Below, piece by piece: positions 6,551 to 15,357 of a stretch of 64,000 nucleotides of DNA. Position 1 is the stretch's first letter. Every line of letters begins with the position of its first letter. Position numbers and translations under genes: made by a program. The DNA is taken from contig NZ_JAQFIP010000007.1 of the NCBI RefSeq assembly GCF_029504735.1, positions 107,125 through 171,124 on the forward strand, read 5' to 3'. A model generated the notes under the pieces. The model did not search any database. It saw nothing but the letters and a program-made list of their open reading frames with translations, and was not told where the DNA came from. This stretch comes from Ereboglobus sp. PH5-10. Lineage in GTDB: Bacteria > Verrucomicrobiota > Verrucomicrobiia > Opitutales > Opitutaceae.

Positions 6551-9500
6551 TCACACAACGGTCGCAGCGGTCTGCTCCACTTGGTTTCTGGCGTTTTGGA
6601 GCATGAAGTGGAGGCGGTTCATCATGTTGGCCTCGCTGGCGCCGCTGTCCAGGTCGAGGAAGAGGAGGCTCATGTCGGGATAGAGGTCGCGGATTCGTTT
6701 TTCTATGCCTTTTGACACGAGGTGGTTCGCTATGCAGCCGAAGGGTTGCAGGCTCACGGCGTTCATCACGCCGCGCTCGGCGAAGCCCGCAAGCTCCGCG
6801 GGGATCAGCCAGCCTTCGCCGTATTGCGAGGCGATGTTGAGCACGCGCGATGCCGACTTGGCCTGCTCGTAGGGGTTGTGCGAGGGGTGGAAATACGCGA
6901 AGGACGAGGCGGCGCGATCGAACTTTTTCTCGACGCGGCGGATGAGCGCGAAGGCCGCCGTGTCCAAAAACGGGATGCGCGGCTTGTGCTTGAGGTGCTG
7001 CTCGATGTTGGTGCGGTGATTCGGGAATTCCTGGAGGAAGAACGTGGCGACGGAGGGCACCACCGCCTCGGCGCCCTGGTCGATGAGCCATTGGACGACG
7101 TTTTTGTTTCCTATGGAATTATACTTTACGTAAATCTCGCCGACGATGCCGATGCGGGGGACGCGGCGGTCGTGGTCGCAGATGGCGTTGAAGTCGGCTG
7201 CCGCCTCGGCGAGGAGGCGGTAGAGCGCCTTGGTGTCGCGCACCGCCACGCGGGCGATGGCAGCCTGGATGTATTCGTCGCGAAGACGCGCGGCGGAGCC
7301 GGGTTCGCGTTCGCGGGGCACGGAGGCGTAATACATCTGCGAGATGCGGTCGGCGTAGAAGACCGAGCCAATGATTTCGCTAAGGTTGCCGAGGAGCTTG
7401 AGTTTGAAACCGGGCTGGGTGTTCGAGACCGCGCCGCTCGATGTGCCGAGCGAGACGACGGGGATGTTGCCGTGACCGGTGGCGATCATCGCTTTTTTGA
7501 TGAGGGCGATGTAGTTTGACGCGCGGCATTGTCCGCCGGTCTGGCTAATGCCGATGGCGATTTCGTCGGGTTTGTATTTGCCGCTGTTGAGCGCGCGGAC
7601 GATGTCGCCGACGACGAGCGTGGCCGGGTAGCAGACTTCGTTGTTGGCGTATTTGAGGCCGAAGTCGATCGAGGCGGCGTCGCTCGGCGGCATGACTTCG
7701 CATTTGTATCCCATGAGCCCGAGGAGCATCGGGATGAAGGGCGAATAGACTTCCGAGAAAAACGGCAGGAGGATCGTGCGATGCCGGTCGGCCTCGGTGA
7801 AGATGGGCGTGGTGAGGGGTTGGGTGGATTGGGTGGCATGGGCGACCCGCCCATGTGGATTGGGCGCGAGGGAGAGTTTGCGCGCGGTGGCGGGGGAGGC
7901 GGGGAGTTTTTCCCAGCGGTTGGGATTGGCGGGGGGGGACATGGGCGAGTCGCCCATGCCACTCGATCCGCGGTAGGCGAGGCTTTCGACGAGGGAGCGG
8001 ATGCGCAGGCGCAGGGAGCCGAGGTTGCTGATGTCGTCGATTTTTAGAATGGTGTGGCTCTTGCCGTTGCGGCGGAGGATGTCACCCGCCTCGTCGATGA
8101 TGAACGCGTCGGGGCCGCAGCCGAACGAGGTGAGTTGCACGAAGTGCACGTTCGAGGGCGCCTCGGCAACCCAGCGAGCGGATTTGAGGATGCGGTTGGT
8201 GTAGGCCCATTGGCGGACACTGCCGGGGCCGCCGGCGTCGGTGTCGTCGTCGAGGCGCACGAGGTCTTCCGAAATCACATCGACGCCGAAGCCGGCGATC
8301 ATGTCGGCGACTTTGTGCTGGATGAGCGGGTCGGCGTGGTAGGGGCGTCCGGCGAGGAGGATGGTGACGCGGTTTTCGGCGGCGGCGCGCGCGGCGATGG
8401 CGCGGGCTTTTTCGGCGAGGGTGCGGAAGTGCTCGGTTTGCGCGGCGAGCGCGGCAGCGAAGGCGCGCTCGAAGGCGCGCGGGGCGACGCCGAGCGTTTT
8501 GGTCATGTAGTCGCGGCAGGCGCGTTCGAGGAGTTTGCGGTCGCGGAAGCTGAGCGTGGGCGCGTCGAGCGGGATGCCGTGCTTGCCCTCGGGGTTGATG
8601 GCGCTGCGGATGACGTCGGAGTAGCCGGTGACGATGGGGCAGTTGTAGGTGTTGACGGCGTTTTTGTCCTCCTGCTCCTCGTAAACGACGAAGGGCATGA
8701 GGATGCGGTCAACTTTGCGCGCGATGAGGTCGTAGATGTGCCCGTGGACGAGTTTCGCGGGGAAACAAATGTTGTCCGACATGACGGTGTGCACGCCTTT
8801 GCCGTAGAGCTCGAAGGTCGAGCGCGAGGAGAGCGTGACCTTCATTCCGGCGTGCGTGAGGAGCGCGTGCCAGAAGGGGTAGTTTTCGTAATAATTGAGC
8901 GCGCGCGGGATGCCGATGGTGATGGGATTTTCGATTTTCGATTCTCGATTTTCGATTGCTCCGGCTGCGGGTGACGGCGCGGTTCGTCCGAAGAGTTTGC
9001 TGTATTTGAAGGCGTAGATGTTTTCGCCTTTGCGGGTGTCGGCTCCGCGGTTGGTGAAGATTTTTTCGCACTTGTTGCCCGAGAAAAATGTGTTCGCGTT
9101 TGCGAAGGTGTATTTGCGGACAACACATTTGTTTTCACAACCGGGGCAGGTGGTTTCCTCGGTGGTGGAGGTGGCGGGATGGGCTAAAGAAGAGAGAAGA
9201 GTGAAGGGTGAAGGGTGAAAATCCGATCCTTTGGAATTTGGAACTTGGGGTTTGGGATTTGCACGCGAAGCGTGTATGGCGGCGCCATACGCGCCCATGA
9301 GTTCGGGCATGTCGGCGAAGGCGACGTCGCGGTCGGTGAGGTGCTCGAGCGCGCGGACGACGGCGTGGTTGCGCATGGTGCCGCCTTGGACGACGATGTG
9401 CGCGCCGAGGTCGTCCACGTTTTTTAATTTGAGAACTTTGTAGAGGCAGTTTTTGACGACGGAGTAGGCAATGCCCGCGGCGATGTCGGGCAACGTGGAG

Positions 9501-11068
9501 CCTTCGCGGAGCGATTGCTTGACCTTCGAGTTCATGAACACCGTGCAGCGCGTGCCGAGGTCGCAGGGATACTCGGCGGTGCAGGCGGAGGTGGCGAATT
9601 GCGCGGCGGTCTGGCCGAGGGTGTTGGCGAAACTTTCAATGAAAGAGCCGCAGCCGGAGGAGCAGGCTTCGTTGATGTCGAGGCGGACGATGGAGCCGTT
9701 TTCGATGAACGTGGCTTTCATGTCCTGACCGCCGATGTCGAGGATGAAGGTGACTTCGGGGTTGAGTTTGTGCGCGGCGAGGTAGTGCGCGATGGTTTCG
9801 ACGAGGCCGCTGTCGAAATTGAACGCGGCCTTGATGAGGTCCTCGCCGTAACCGGTGACGGCGGCGCGGGCGAGGCGGAGCGCGGGGCGTCCGGCGGCGA
9901 TGGCGGCGGCGTTGAGCCCGGCGAGGCCCTTGGCGACGACGGCGAGCGGATCGCCGGAGTTTTTTTCGTAGAAGGTGTGGAGGACGTTTTCGCGCGCGTC
10001 GGTGGCGACGATTTTTGTCGTCGTGGAGCCGGAGTCGATGCCGAGGTAGATTTCCCCGTTCTCGGGCAGGTCGGCGAAGTGTGCGCGCGGGAGCGCGTAG
10101 CGTTGCTTTTCGATTTTCCAGGCTTCGTGTTCGGCGGCGCTGTCGAAGAGCACGCGGAGCGGCTGGCCGTTGAGGAGCGGGCGGCCGGCGCGCGTGGTGT
10201 TGGCGAAGCGCGCGAGGAGTTCGTCGATGGTGATTGCGAGGCGCGGGGTGTCGGTCGCGAGCGCGCAACCGAGCGCGGGGATGAGCGCGGCGGCGTCGGG
10301 CACGACGCAATCGTCGTCGGTGAGACCCATGACCTTGAGGCACGCCTTGCGCAGTTCGGGGATGAACGCGAGCGGGCCGCCGCACAGGAGCGTGAGCGGC
10401 GCGATTTCGCGTCCGCGCGCGAGCGAGGTGACGAGTTGCAGCGCGACGGCGTGAAACACGGACGCGGCGATGTCGGCCTTGGAGACGTTGCGCGCGAGAA
10501 GATTTTGAATGTCGGTCTTGGCAAACACGCCGCAGCGCGAGGCGATGGGATGCAGGGCGGTTGAGTTTTTGGCGAGTTCGTTGAGCTCGGAAACCTCGCA
10601 GCCGAGGAGCGTGGCCACCTGGTCGATGAACGCGCCGGTGCCGCCGGCGCAGGAGCCGTTCATGCGGATGTCGGGCGCGCGGCCGGGCGAGAAGAAAATC
10701 ATTTTCGCATCCTCGCCGCCGATGTCGACGAGCGTGCGGATGTCGGGGTAACGGCGCTGGGCAACCTCGCCCGCGGCGACGACCTCCTGGATGAACGGGA
10801 TGCGGTAGGTTTCCGAGAGTCCCATGCCCGCCGAGCCGGTGACGGTGAGCGAGACAGGGGCGTTGCCGATGCGCGTGTCGCGCGCCTGCGCGAAAGCCGC
10901 GCGCAACGCGGCGGGCACGTCGGCGTTGTGGCGCCGGTAATCGGTGAAGAGGATTTCGCCCGCGGAATCGGTGATGACGATTTTAAGCGTGGTCGAGCCG
11001 ACGTCGAGGCCGGCGAAAAGCGAGGGTGCTGGTTTGTCCGCGGGTGCAACTGTGTTAGCCGTGCTCAT
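6551..11068 (-). CDS. Giant 2-hydroxyacyl-CoA dehydratase activase-related protein
   Basis: The 1505-aa protein joins two BadF/BadG/BcrA-type ATPase domains to CoA-dehydratase-like modules. ATPase 1 (about 15-280) has FAGLDVGSTTLKIVITD, DIGGEDAKM and NGSCAGGTGAFIDQ. ATPase 2 (about 340-590) has YLGIDSGSTTTKIVATD, DIGGQDMKATF and NEACSSGCGSF. A cysteine pair, TCPGCENKC (about 640), follows. A DUF2229-like part begins GIPRALNYYENYPFWHAL (about 715), with SDNICFPAKLVHGH. The last third (SFGCGPDAFIIDE, NNEVCYPATLVVGD, QTGGQCRA) resembles HgdB-type iron-sulphur modules. Family members use ATP to drive electron transfer into radical dehydratases. Residues near 600-635, 703-713 and 1033-1085 are low-complexity linkers encoded by intergenic-type repeats. 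It follows a TetR gene by 34 bp. The substrate is unknown. Confidence 0.85.
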   Translation of the reverse strand: MSTANTVAPADKPAPSLFAGLDVGSTTLKIVITDSAGEILFTDYRRHNADVPAALRAAFAQARDTRIGNAPVSLTVTGSAGMGLSETYRIPFIQEVVAAGEVAQRRYPDIRTLVDIGGEDAKMIFFSPGRAPDIRMNGSCAGGTGAFIDQVATLLGCEVSELNELAKNSTALHPIASRCGVFAKTDIQNLLARNVSKADIAASVFHAVALQLVTSLARGREIAPLTLLCGGPLAFIPELRKACLKVMGLTDDDCVVPDAAALIPALGCALATDTPRLAITIDELLARFANTTRAGRPLLNGQPLRVLFDSAAEHEAWKIEKQRYALPRAHFADLPENGEIYLGIDSGSTTTKIVATDARENVLHTFYEKNSGDPLAVVAKGLAGLNAAAIAAGRPALRLARAAVTGYGEDLIKAAFNFDSGLVETIAHYLAAHKLNPEVTFILDIGGQDMKATFIENGSIVRLDINEACSSGCGSFIESFANTLGQTAAQFATSACTAEYPCDLGTRCTVFMNSKVKQSLREGSTLPDIAAGIAYSVVKNCLYKVLKLKNVDDLGAHIVVQGGTMRNHAVVRALEHLTDRDVAFADMPELMGAYGAAIHASRANPKPQVPNSKGSDFHPSPFTLLSSLAHPATSTTEETTCPGCENKCVVRKYTFANANTFFSGNKCEKIFTNRGADTRKGENIYAFKYSKLFGRTAPSPAAGAIENRESKIENPITIGIPRALNYYENYPFWHALLTHAGMKVTLSSRSTFELYGKGVHTVMSDNICFPAKLVHGHIYDLIARKVDRILMPFVVYEEQEDKNAVNTYNCPIVTGYSDVIRSAINPEGKHGIPLDAPTLSFRDRKLLERACRDYMTKTLGVAPRAFERAFAAALAAQTEHFRTLAEKARAIAARAAAENRVTILLAGRPYHADPLIQHKVADMIAGFGVDVISEDLVRLDDDTDAGGPGSVRQWAYTNRILKSARWVAEAPSNVHFVQLTSFGCGPDAFIIDEAGDILRRNGKSHTILKIDDISNLGSLRLRIRSLVESLAYRGSSGMGDSPMSPPANPNRWEKLPASPATARKLSLAPNPHGRVAHATQSTQPLTTPIFTEADRHRTILLPFFSEVYSPFIPMLLGLMGYKCEVMPPSDAASIDFGLKYANNEVCYPATLVVGDIVRALNSGKYKPDEIAIGISQTGGQCRASNYIALIKKAMIATGHGNIPVVSLGTSSGAVSNTQPGFKLKLLGNLSEIIGSVFYADRISQMYYASVPREREPGSAARLRDEYIQAAIARVAVRDTKALYRLLAEAAADFNAICDHDRRVPRIGIVGEIYVKYNSIGNKNVVQWLIDQGAEAVVPSVATFFLQEFPNHRTNIEQHLKHKPRIPFLDTAAFALIRRVEKKFDRAASSFAYFHPSHNPYEQAKSASRVLNIASQYGEGWLIPAELAGFAERGVMNAVSLQPFGCIANHLVSKGIEKRIRDLYPDMSLLFLDLDSGASEANMMNRLHFMLQNARNQVEQTAATVV
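7833..7963. repeat. Pair of palindromic repeats inside the activase frame
   Basis: Two near-identical inverted repeats lie about 100 bp apart: ATGGGCGACCCGCCCAT around 7838-7854 and ATGGGCGAGTCGCCCAT around 7940-7957. Both are read in frame, giving GMGDSPM and HGRVAHATQ in the minus-strand protein. Such palindromes are usually intergenic. Confidence 0.7.
8929..8960. repeat. Short tandem word repeat inside the activase frame
   Basis: Four imperfect units of the word gattttc/gattctc occur in a row. They encode IENRESKIEN just before the DUF2229-like domain of the activase. It looks like intergenic-type DNA that has become a linker. Confidence 0.55.
9183..9265. repeat. Word-repeat block inside the activase frame
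   Basis: The block runs of gaagagagaaga/gtgaagggtgaa type at 9188-9220 and ggaatttggaacttggg at 9230-9250. It encodes the linker PKPQVPNSKGSDFHPSPFTL between the second ATPase domain and the Cys-rich segment. Confidence 0.55.
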
Positions 11069-11102
11069 GGCTTGTGGATGCAGATGTGGTTGAGTTGGGG
11101 GG

Positions 11103-11819
11103 TCAGGCGGCGGCGCGGGCGGCCTTGCGTCCGGAAACCGCCGCCTTCGTTTTTGCGCGCGCGGTTTTGTTTTTTGCGGAGGAAGACGCCGGCGCGGCGG
11201 ATGTGGCCGCGGCGCGTTTCATCGACGCAAACAGGGTTTGCATCATGGAAACGATGTAGGGCTTGCGCTCCATCATGAACGCGCGGAAGGCGTCGGGGTT
11301 GTTGTCGAAGAAAACCTCGTCGAGCGCGGGCTTGGCGAGGAATGGGAAAATGAGCATTCCGTAGAGGCTCGTGAAAATATGCGCGAGCGCGGCGTCGGTG
11401 TCGCCCTCGATGCAAAGCTCCTTGCCGATCTGGGCCTTGAGGCGCGAGACCTCGCCGAACTCGCCGCGCTTGTCGCGGAAGAGCTGCACGAGCACGCGCG
11501 GGTCGCGCTGGATTTCCATCACCATGAAATGCGGCAGGAGCGGGTCCTCGAGCAGGAGCGCGAGGTAGCCGTCCACGAGCAGTCCGGCTTTTTCGATGAG
11601 CGGGATGTCGAGCTCGATGAGCATGGCGACCTTGGGGATGAATTCGCCGACGGCGCCGTCGAGGATGGCGCGGAAAAGGGTGTCCTTGTTGCGGTAGTAA
11701 TAGTGCAGGAGGGTGCGCGAGATTTTCGCCTCGGCGGCGATATCCTGCATGGTGGTGGCGCCGAGTCCCTTGCGGAGAAAAACGGTCTTTGCGGCGTGAA
11801 GTATGGTCTGTTCGGTCAT
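11103..11819 (-). CDS. TetR-family transcriptional regulator
   Basis: The protein is 238 aa from the ATG at 11819 (MTEQTILHAAKTVFLRKGLG). The N-terminal helix-turn-helix is clear: GATTMQDIAAEAKISRTLLH followed by YYYRNKDTLFRAIL. The C-terminal part is all-helical and should bind a ligand. The last 40 residues are a Lys/Ala-rich tail (SSSAKNKTARAKTKAAVSGRK), unusual for the family. It lies 34 bp upstream of the activase on the same strand and is probably co-transcribed with it. An 18-bp inverted repeat 38 bp before the start is a likely operator, so autoregulation is expected. The ligand is unknown. Confidence 0.88.
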   Translation of the reverse strand: MTEQTILHAAKTVFLRKGLGATTMQDIAAEAKISRTLLHYYYRNKDTLFRAILDGAVGEFIPKVAMLIELDIPLIEKAGLLVDGYLALLLEDPLLPHFMVMEIQRDPRVLVQLFRDKRGEFGEVSRLKAQIGKELCIEGDTDAALAHIFTSLYGMLIFPFLAKPALDEVFFDNNPDAFRAFMMERKPYIVSMMQTLFASMKRAAATSAAPASSSAKNKTARAKTKAAVSGRKAARAAA

Positions 11820-11856
11820 CCGGTGCTTTTGTAAAGAGGTGGCGAAGGAGACGCAT

Positions 11857-11874
11857 TTTGACACCTGTGTCAAA
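11857..11874 (-). promoter_or_regulatory. Probable TetR operator
   Basis: TTTGACAC-CT-GTGTCAAA is a perfect inverted repeat of 8-bp arms around a 2-bp centre. A further half-like TTTGTCAAA follows at 11879-11887. Its position just upstream of the TetR start suits autorepression and control of the activase. Confidence 0.65.
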
Positions 11875-11920
11875 CATGTTTGTCAAACAAATCTTGCAGG
11901 CAAAAAACGCGCCTTTTGGC

Positions 11921-12505
11921 TTACTTTTCGGGCTGATTGCCCTTGAGGACGAACCGCCACGGCTTGGCCGACCAGACGGGACCGGCGTAGTCGATGCCGA
12001 TGCGCGGGGTGATGAGTATTTGTTTTTGGGATGCGCGAACCGGCGCCGGTGTGTCCTCGATCCAGAGGCCGCTGGCGGGATCGCAGGCGCAGGCGCCGTT
12101 GAGCGCGCGGTTGATTTTGAGGGCCTTGGTCAGGCGTCCGGGGCCGGTGACTCCGCCCGCGGCGCGGATGAGAATTGCGCTCGGAAAATCTTCGGGGCCG
12201 GTCACGAGATTGAGCATTTCGTGCACGCCGTAGCAGAGATAAACATACCAGACGCCGCCGGCGCGATACATGACATCGGTGCGCGCGGTGCGGCCTTTCG
12301 ATGCGTGGCAGGCGAGGTCGGTTTCGCCGTGGTAGGCCTCGGTCTCGGTGATGATGGCGCGTTGAGTTTCGCCGCCGGGCAGGCGACGGGCGAGTGTTTT
12401 GCCAATGAGCCGGCGGGCCAGGGCGACAGTGTTTTTGCAACGCAATACCTCGGGAGACATCACGTTGCCTGCCCGGTTTGGTTTCGCTTTGATTGATTTG
12501 CCCAT
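11921..12505 (-). CDS. DNA-3-methyladenine glycosylase (AAG/MPG family)
   Basis: This base-excision repair enzyme removes alkylated purines from DNA. The 194-aa protein has the AAG fold signatures ARRLIGKTLARR, the catalytic-region ITETEAYHGETDLACHASKG and the aromatic pocket RAGGVWYVYLCYGVHEMLN. AILIRAAGGVTGPGRLTKAL and the C-terminal PRIGIDYAGPVWSAKPWRF are also present. In the family the Glu of ITETEAY activates water. Length is normal. It stands alone on the minus strand, convergent with nothing and divergent from the PfkB kinase. Confidence 0.93.
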   Translation of the reverse strand: MGKSIKAKPNRAGNVMSPEVLRCKNTVALARRLIGKTLARRLPGGETQRAIITETEAYHGETDLACHASKGRTARTDVMYRAGGVWYVYLCYGVHEMLNLVTGPEDFPSAILIRAAGGVTGPGRLTKALKINRALNGACACDPASGLWIEDTPAPVRASQKQILITPRIGIDYAGPVWSAKPWRFVLKGNQPEK

Positions 12506-12668
12506 GCGCGTTCAGTCCACTGATTCAGTCACATTTTTGCGTCAACGCATCCTTTGTGTCAAAACGCGCCCGTGTTTCAACACCGACGCGATGCCCGGGC
12601 TTGGCTTCCTCGTGAAGCATGTCTTGTATTGCCCGCAAAACCGGCGCCGCGCCGCGCAATAATTTCCA

Positions 12669-13607
12669 ATGATCATCACGCTTACCGGAAACCTCCTCGC
12701 TGAACGCACTTTCGAATTTGCCTCGTGGCAACCGGGCGGGACGCAGCGCGCCACGGCGGAGTCGTTTCAAGTCGGAGGGAAGGGCATCAATGTCTCGAAA
12801 ATGCTCGCGAACCTCGGCGCGCCCACGCTCGCCGTCTGTTTTGCCGGTGGCGAAACGGGCGATGAATGCCTGCGCTGGCTGAAGGCGCGCGGCCTTCCGC
12901 ATCATGCGTTTCACACGGGCGCTCCGACGCGCAGCGGCACGGTGGTGCGCGCGCCCGATCGCGCCGAGACGACTTTTCTCGGCGTCGATGTCGAGCCCGG
13001 CGAGGCTGCGTTTGCCAAATGCGCCGCGTGGCTCGACGCGCAACCGCCCTCGCCCTCGCTCGCCATTTGCGGCAGTTTTCCCGGTTTGCTCGAGCCCGCG
13101 GGCGCGCTTTTGCGCGAGGCGATTGTCCGGCGCGTTGCGCACGGCAGTGTCTTTGTCGATACCTACGGGCCGCCGCTCGCGTGGCTCGTCAATGAGCCGG
13201 TCGCGCTCGTGAAAATCAATCGCAACGAATTCGACCAGCTATGCGCCTCCGTGAAAAACCCGGAGCTGGCGCGCGCGCTTTCTCCGTCCAACCCGATGCC
13301 CGACCGCCTCGTCGCCGCATGCCGCAACTGGCCCGTTCGCGCCTGGGTGATTACCGACGGACCCGGTCCGGTCTGGCATGCCGGGACCCCGACGGATGGG
13401 AGCGCCCCCGCCCCTGTTTCGCACCAACCGCCGGCAATCCGCGAGGTCTCGGCGACCGGTTCGGGCGACGTGCTCTTTGCCGTGTTGCTGCATAATCTCA
13501 AAAACCGTCATTTTTCACTCGCAGACGCGGTTGCGAACGCCATACCTTACGCCTCGGCCAACGCCTCAACCTCAACCCTTGCAGAGATAAACGAAAAACA
13601 GGACTGA
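12669..13607 (+). CDS. PfkB-family sugar kinase (1-phosphofructokinase-like)
   Basis: The 312-aa cytoplasmic kinase should transfer phosphate from ATP to a sugar or sugar phosphate. The start MIITLTGNLLAERTF and the glycine-rich GGKGINVSKMLANLG (about residues 37-51) match the 1-phosphofructokinase/tagatose-6-phosphate branch. The C-terminal anion-hole motif reads TGSGDVLFAVLL instead of the usual GAGD, but keeps the catalytic Asp. The sequence around the sugar site (RSGTVVRAPDRAETTFLG) departs from typical FruK, so the substrate is uncertain. No PTS genes are adjacent. Confidence 0.82.
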   Translation: MIITLTGNLLAERTFEFASWQPGGTQRATAESFQVGGKGINVSKMLANLGAPTLAVCFAGGETGDECLRWLKARGLPHHAFHTGAPTRSGTVVRAPDRAETTFLGVDVEPGEAAFAKCAAWLDAQPPSPSLAICGSFPGLLEPAGALLREAIVRRVAHGSVFVDTYGPPLAWLVNEPVALVKINRNEFDQLCASVKNPELARALSPSNPMPDRLVAACRNWPVRAWVITDGPGPVWHAGTPTDGSAPAPVSHQPPAIREVSATGSGDVLFAVLLHNLKNRHFSLADAVANAIPYASANASTSTLAEINEKQD

Positions 13608-13696
13608 ACCAACCGCCGACTTTCCGGTCTGACACAAAAACCGGGCAAACTTTAAATTCTCACCAACAACCAACACTCAACCGTTAAAAAACAGCC

Positions 13697-14362
13697 ATGA
13701 ACAAAGCCGTAATCGCAGCCGTCATCATCATCGCCCTGCTTGTCGGAGGCTACTTTGGTTACCAAAGCCATCAGACAAAAAAGGAGAAAGCACTTATGGA
13801 ACAACGCATCGCGGACGAACAGGCCGCCCATGAGCGCGCCCTCGCCGAGGCCAAGAAAAACGCGGAAGCCGCCGCCGAGGCCGCCCGCCTCAGCGACCTC
13901 AAGGCCAAGCAGGAAGCCGAAGCCGCCCAGCGTGAAATCGCCCGCTTGCGCGCCGAACAGGCCGCCGCCGAGGCCGCCCGCCGCAACGCCGAGGAGCAAG
14001 TCCGCTTCGCCGCCGCCGAGCGCGCCCGCCTTGCCAAGGAAAAGGAGCAGGCCATCGGCGAAGCCCGCCGCATTGCCGAGCAACGCGAGAGGGAAGCCGC
14101 CGCCGCCGAGGCCGCCCGCAAGGCCACCCTCGAAAAACTTGCCGCCGCCGAGGCCGCCCAGCGCGCCGCCGCTGACCGCGAGGCCGCCCGTCTCGCCGCG
14201 CTTCAGACGCAGCAGGCCGTCGAGCGCGAACAGGCCCAAACCGTGGTCGCCAAGACCCGGGCCGAATACGAGGATCGCGCCGTTTACAACACCGACTACA
14301 AGCGCCGTTCGCACTACAACCTCAGCGTTGAAATGAAAAACGCCGAGACGGAAGGCCAATAA
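13697..14362 (+). CDS. Single-TM Ala/Glu-rich coiled-coil protein
   Basis: The 221-aa protein has one N-terminal membrane anchor (AVIAAVIIIALLVGGYFGY). About 150 residues of Ala/Glu/Arg-rich heptad sequence follow (AEAAEAARLSDLKAKQEAEA and similar blocks), then a short polar tail with RAVYNTDYKRRSHYNLSVEM. The architecture resembles the rod part of TolA. It also resembles the three coiled-coil proteins at 48.4-50.1 kb, which share the short TM-plus-rod design. It probably spans the periplasm. The function is unknown. Confidence 0.75.
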   Translation: MNKAVIAAVIIIALLVGGYFGYQSHQTKKEKALMEQRIADEQAAHERALAEAKKNAEAAAEAARLSDLKAKQEAEAAQREIARLRAEQAAAEAARRNAEEQVRFAAAERARLAKEKEQAIGEARRIAEQREREAAAAEAARKATLEKLAAAEAAQRAAADREAARLAALQTQQAVEREQAQTVVAKTRAEYEDRAVYNTDYKRRSHYNLSVEMKNAETEGQ

Positions 14363-14415
14363 CCCGCAAACGCAACCGGTGCGAAACCGGCGGGGATCCA
14401 AAAATGCCCAAAACG

Positions 14416-14455
14416 CCGCCGCGCGTCCCTCAAAAAGGGGCGGCGGACGGCTTTT
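14416..14455 (+). terminator. Probable terminator of the coiled-coil gene
   Basis: A 7-bp GC stem (ccgccgc at 14416-14422, gcggcgg at 14440-14446) with a 17-nt loop is followed after a few bases by cttttc. The T run is short, so efficiency is doubtful. Confidence 0.4.
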
Positions 14456-14525
14456 CTGATGTTTTTGGCAAATAATCCTTGCTACCGTTTGCGCCGGGCT
14501 TCTTATTCCGACCTTTTATTTTCAC

Positions 14526-14840
14526 ATGAAAGCCATTATTAAAACGCAAGGACAGCAGTTCGCCGTGACCGAAGGCGACATCCTCGTCGTCAACCGCTAT
14601 CCCAAGACAGAAGCCGGTAACACGGTTGAGATCAAAGAGGTGCTCTCCGTCGGCGAAGGCGATTCTTTCCGCGTTGGCACGCCTCTCATTGAAGGCGCAA
14701 CCGTCACCGCCAAAATCCTTGAAAACAAGCGCGGCGATAAAATCGTCGTCTTCAAGAAAAAGAAACGCAAAGGCATGGAGCGCAAACAAGGCCACCGCCA
14801 GGAACTCTCCGTGATCAAAATCGAATCAATCAAAGCATAA
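14526..14840 (+). CDS. rplU: 50S ribosomal protein L21
   Basis: At 104 aa this is a normal-length L21. It opens [20 protein letters not shown] and has the signature [24 protein letters not shown] near its end. L21 binds 23S rRNA in the large subunit. It is followed by rpmA after a 9-bp gap, the usual rplU-rpmA operon order in bacteria. Confidence 0.97.
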   Translation: MKAIIKTQGQQFAVTEGDILVVNRYPKTEAGNTVEIKEVLSVGEGDSFRVGTPLIEGATVTAKILENKRGDKIVVFKKKKRKGMERKQGHRQELSVIKIESIKA

Positions 14841-14849
14841 GGAACAGTC

Positions 14850-15089
14850 ATGGCGCACAAAAAAGGTCAGGGAACATCCTCCAACGGACGCGAGAGCCAT
14901 TCGAAACGACTCGGCGTGAAGAAATTCGGCGGCGAGTCCGTTATTGCCGGAAACATCATCGTCCGGCAGCGCGGCACCAAGCTCCACGCCGGCCGCAATG
15001 TCGGCACCGGCCGCGACTGGACGCTCTTCGCCCTCAAGGACGGCAAGGTCGTTTACGACAAGCCGCACCGCAAGGTCTCCGTCGAATAA
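14850..15089 (+). CDS. rpmA: 50S ribosomal protein L27
   Basis: At 79 aa it has a normal L27 start, [40 protein letters not shown] and [20 protein letters not shown] follow. L27 reaches the peptidyl-transferase centre. It has the form without a cleavable N-terminal extension (starts MAHKKG). Second gene of the rplU operon. Confidence 0.97.
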   Translation: MAHKKGQGTSSNGRESHSKRLGVKKFGGESVIAGNIIVRQRGTKLHAGRNVGTGRDWTLFALKDGKVVYDKPHRKVSVE

Positions 15090-15134
15090 GACGTAAACGC
15101 GGAGCATCCGCGCAACACGCGCAACCCATTTCAA

Positions 15135-15160
15135 ACGCGGCCCGAGGGCTGCGTTTTTTT
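15135..15160 (+). terminator. Terminator of rplU-rpmA
   Basis: The stem acgcggccc/gggctgcgt (one G-T pair) with a 3-nt loop is followed by seven T. It lies 46 bp after the rpmA stop. Confidence 0.85.
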
Positions 15161-15357
15161 ATTTTGCGGGGTTGGCCCGCCCATCCTTTGCGGGCTTGCG
15201 GGCAGGGCGGTTTCGCCGTTTCGAGCGATAACGACAGTCCGCCAATTGCCGCGTTTTGTGTTTCCCGCACCCGGCACCCGCGATTCTCGGAGCGCTTGGC
15301 GAAACGGCTCGACTTCGCGACAATCCTTTTCATTCTCGGGGACAACCCCGCTTCCCC

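Noticed and set aside
6722..10564. Several plus-strand frames opposite the activase
   Set aside because: They mirror high-GC codons of the minus-strand protein and carry no recognisable domain.
13740..14336. Pro/Ser-rich frame overlapping the coiled-coil gene at 13697
   Set aside because: Frame-shifted shadow of an Ala/Glu-rich gene; no independent start signal.
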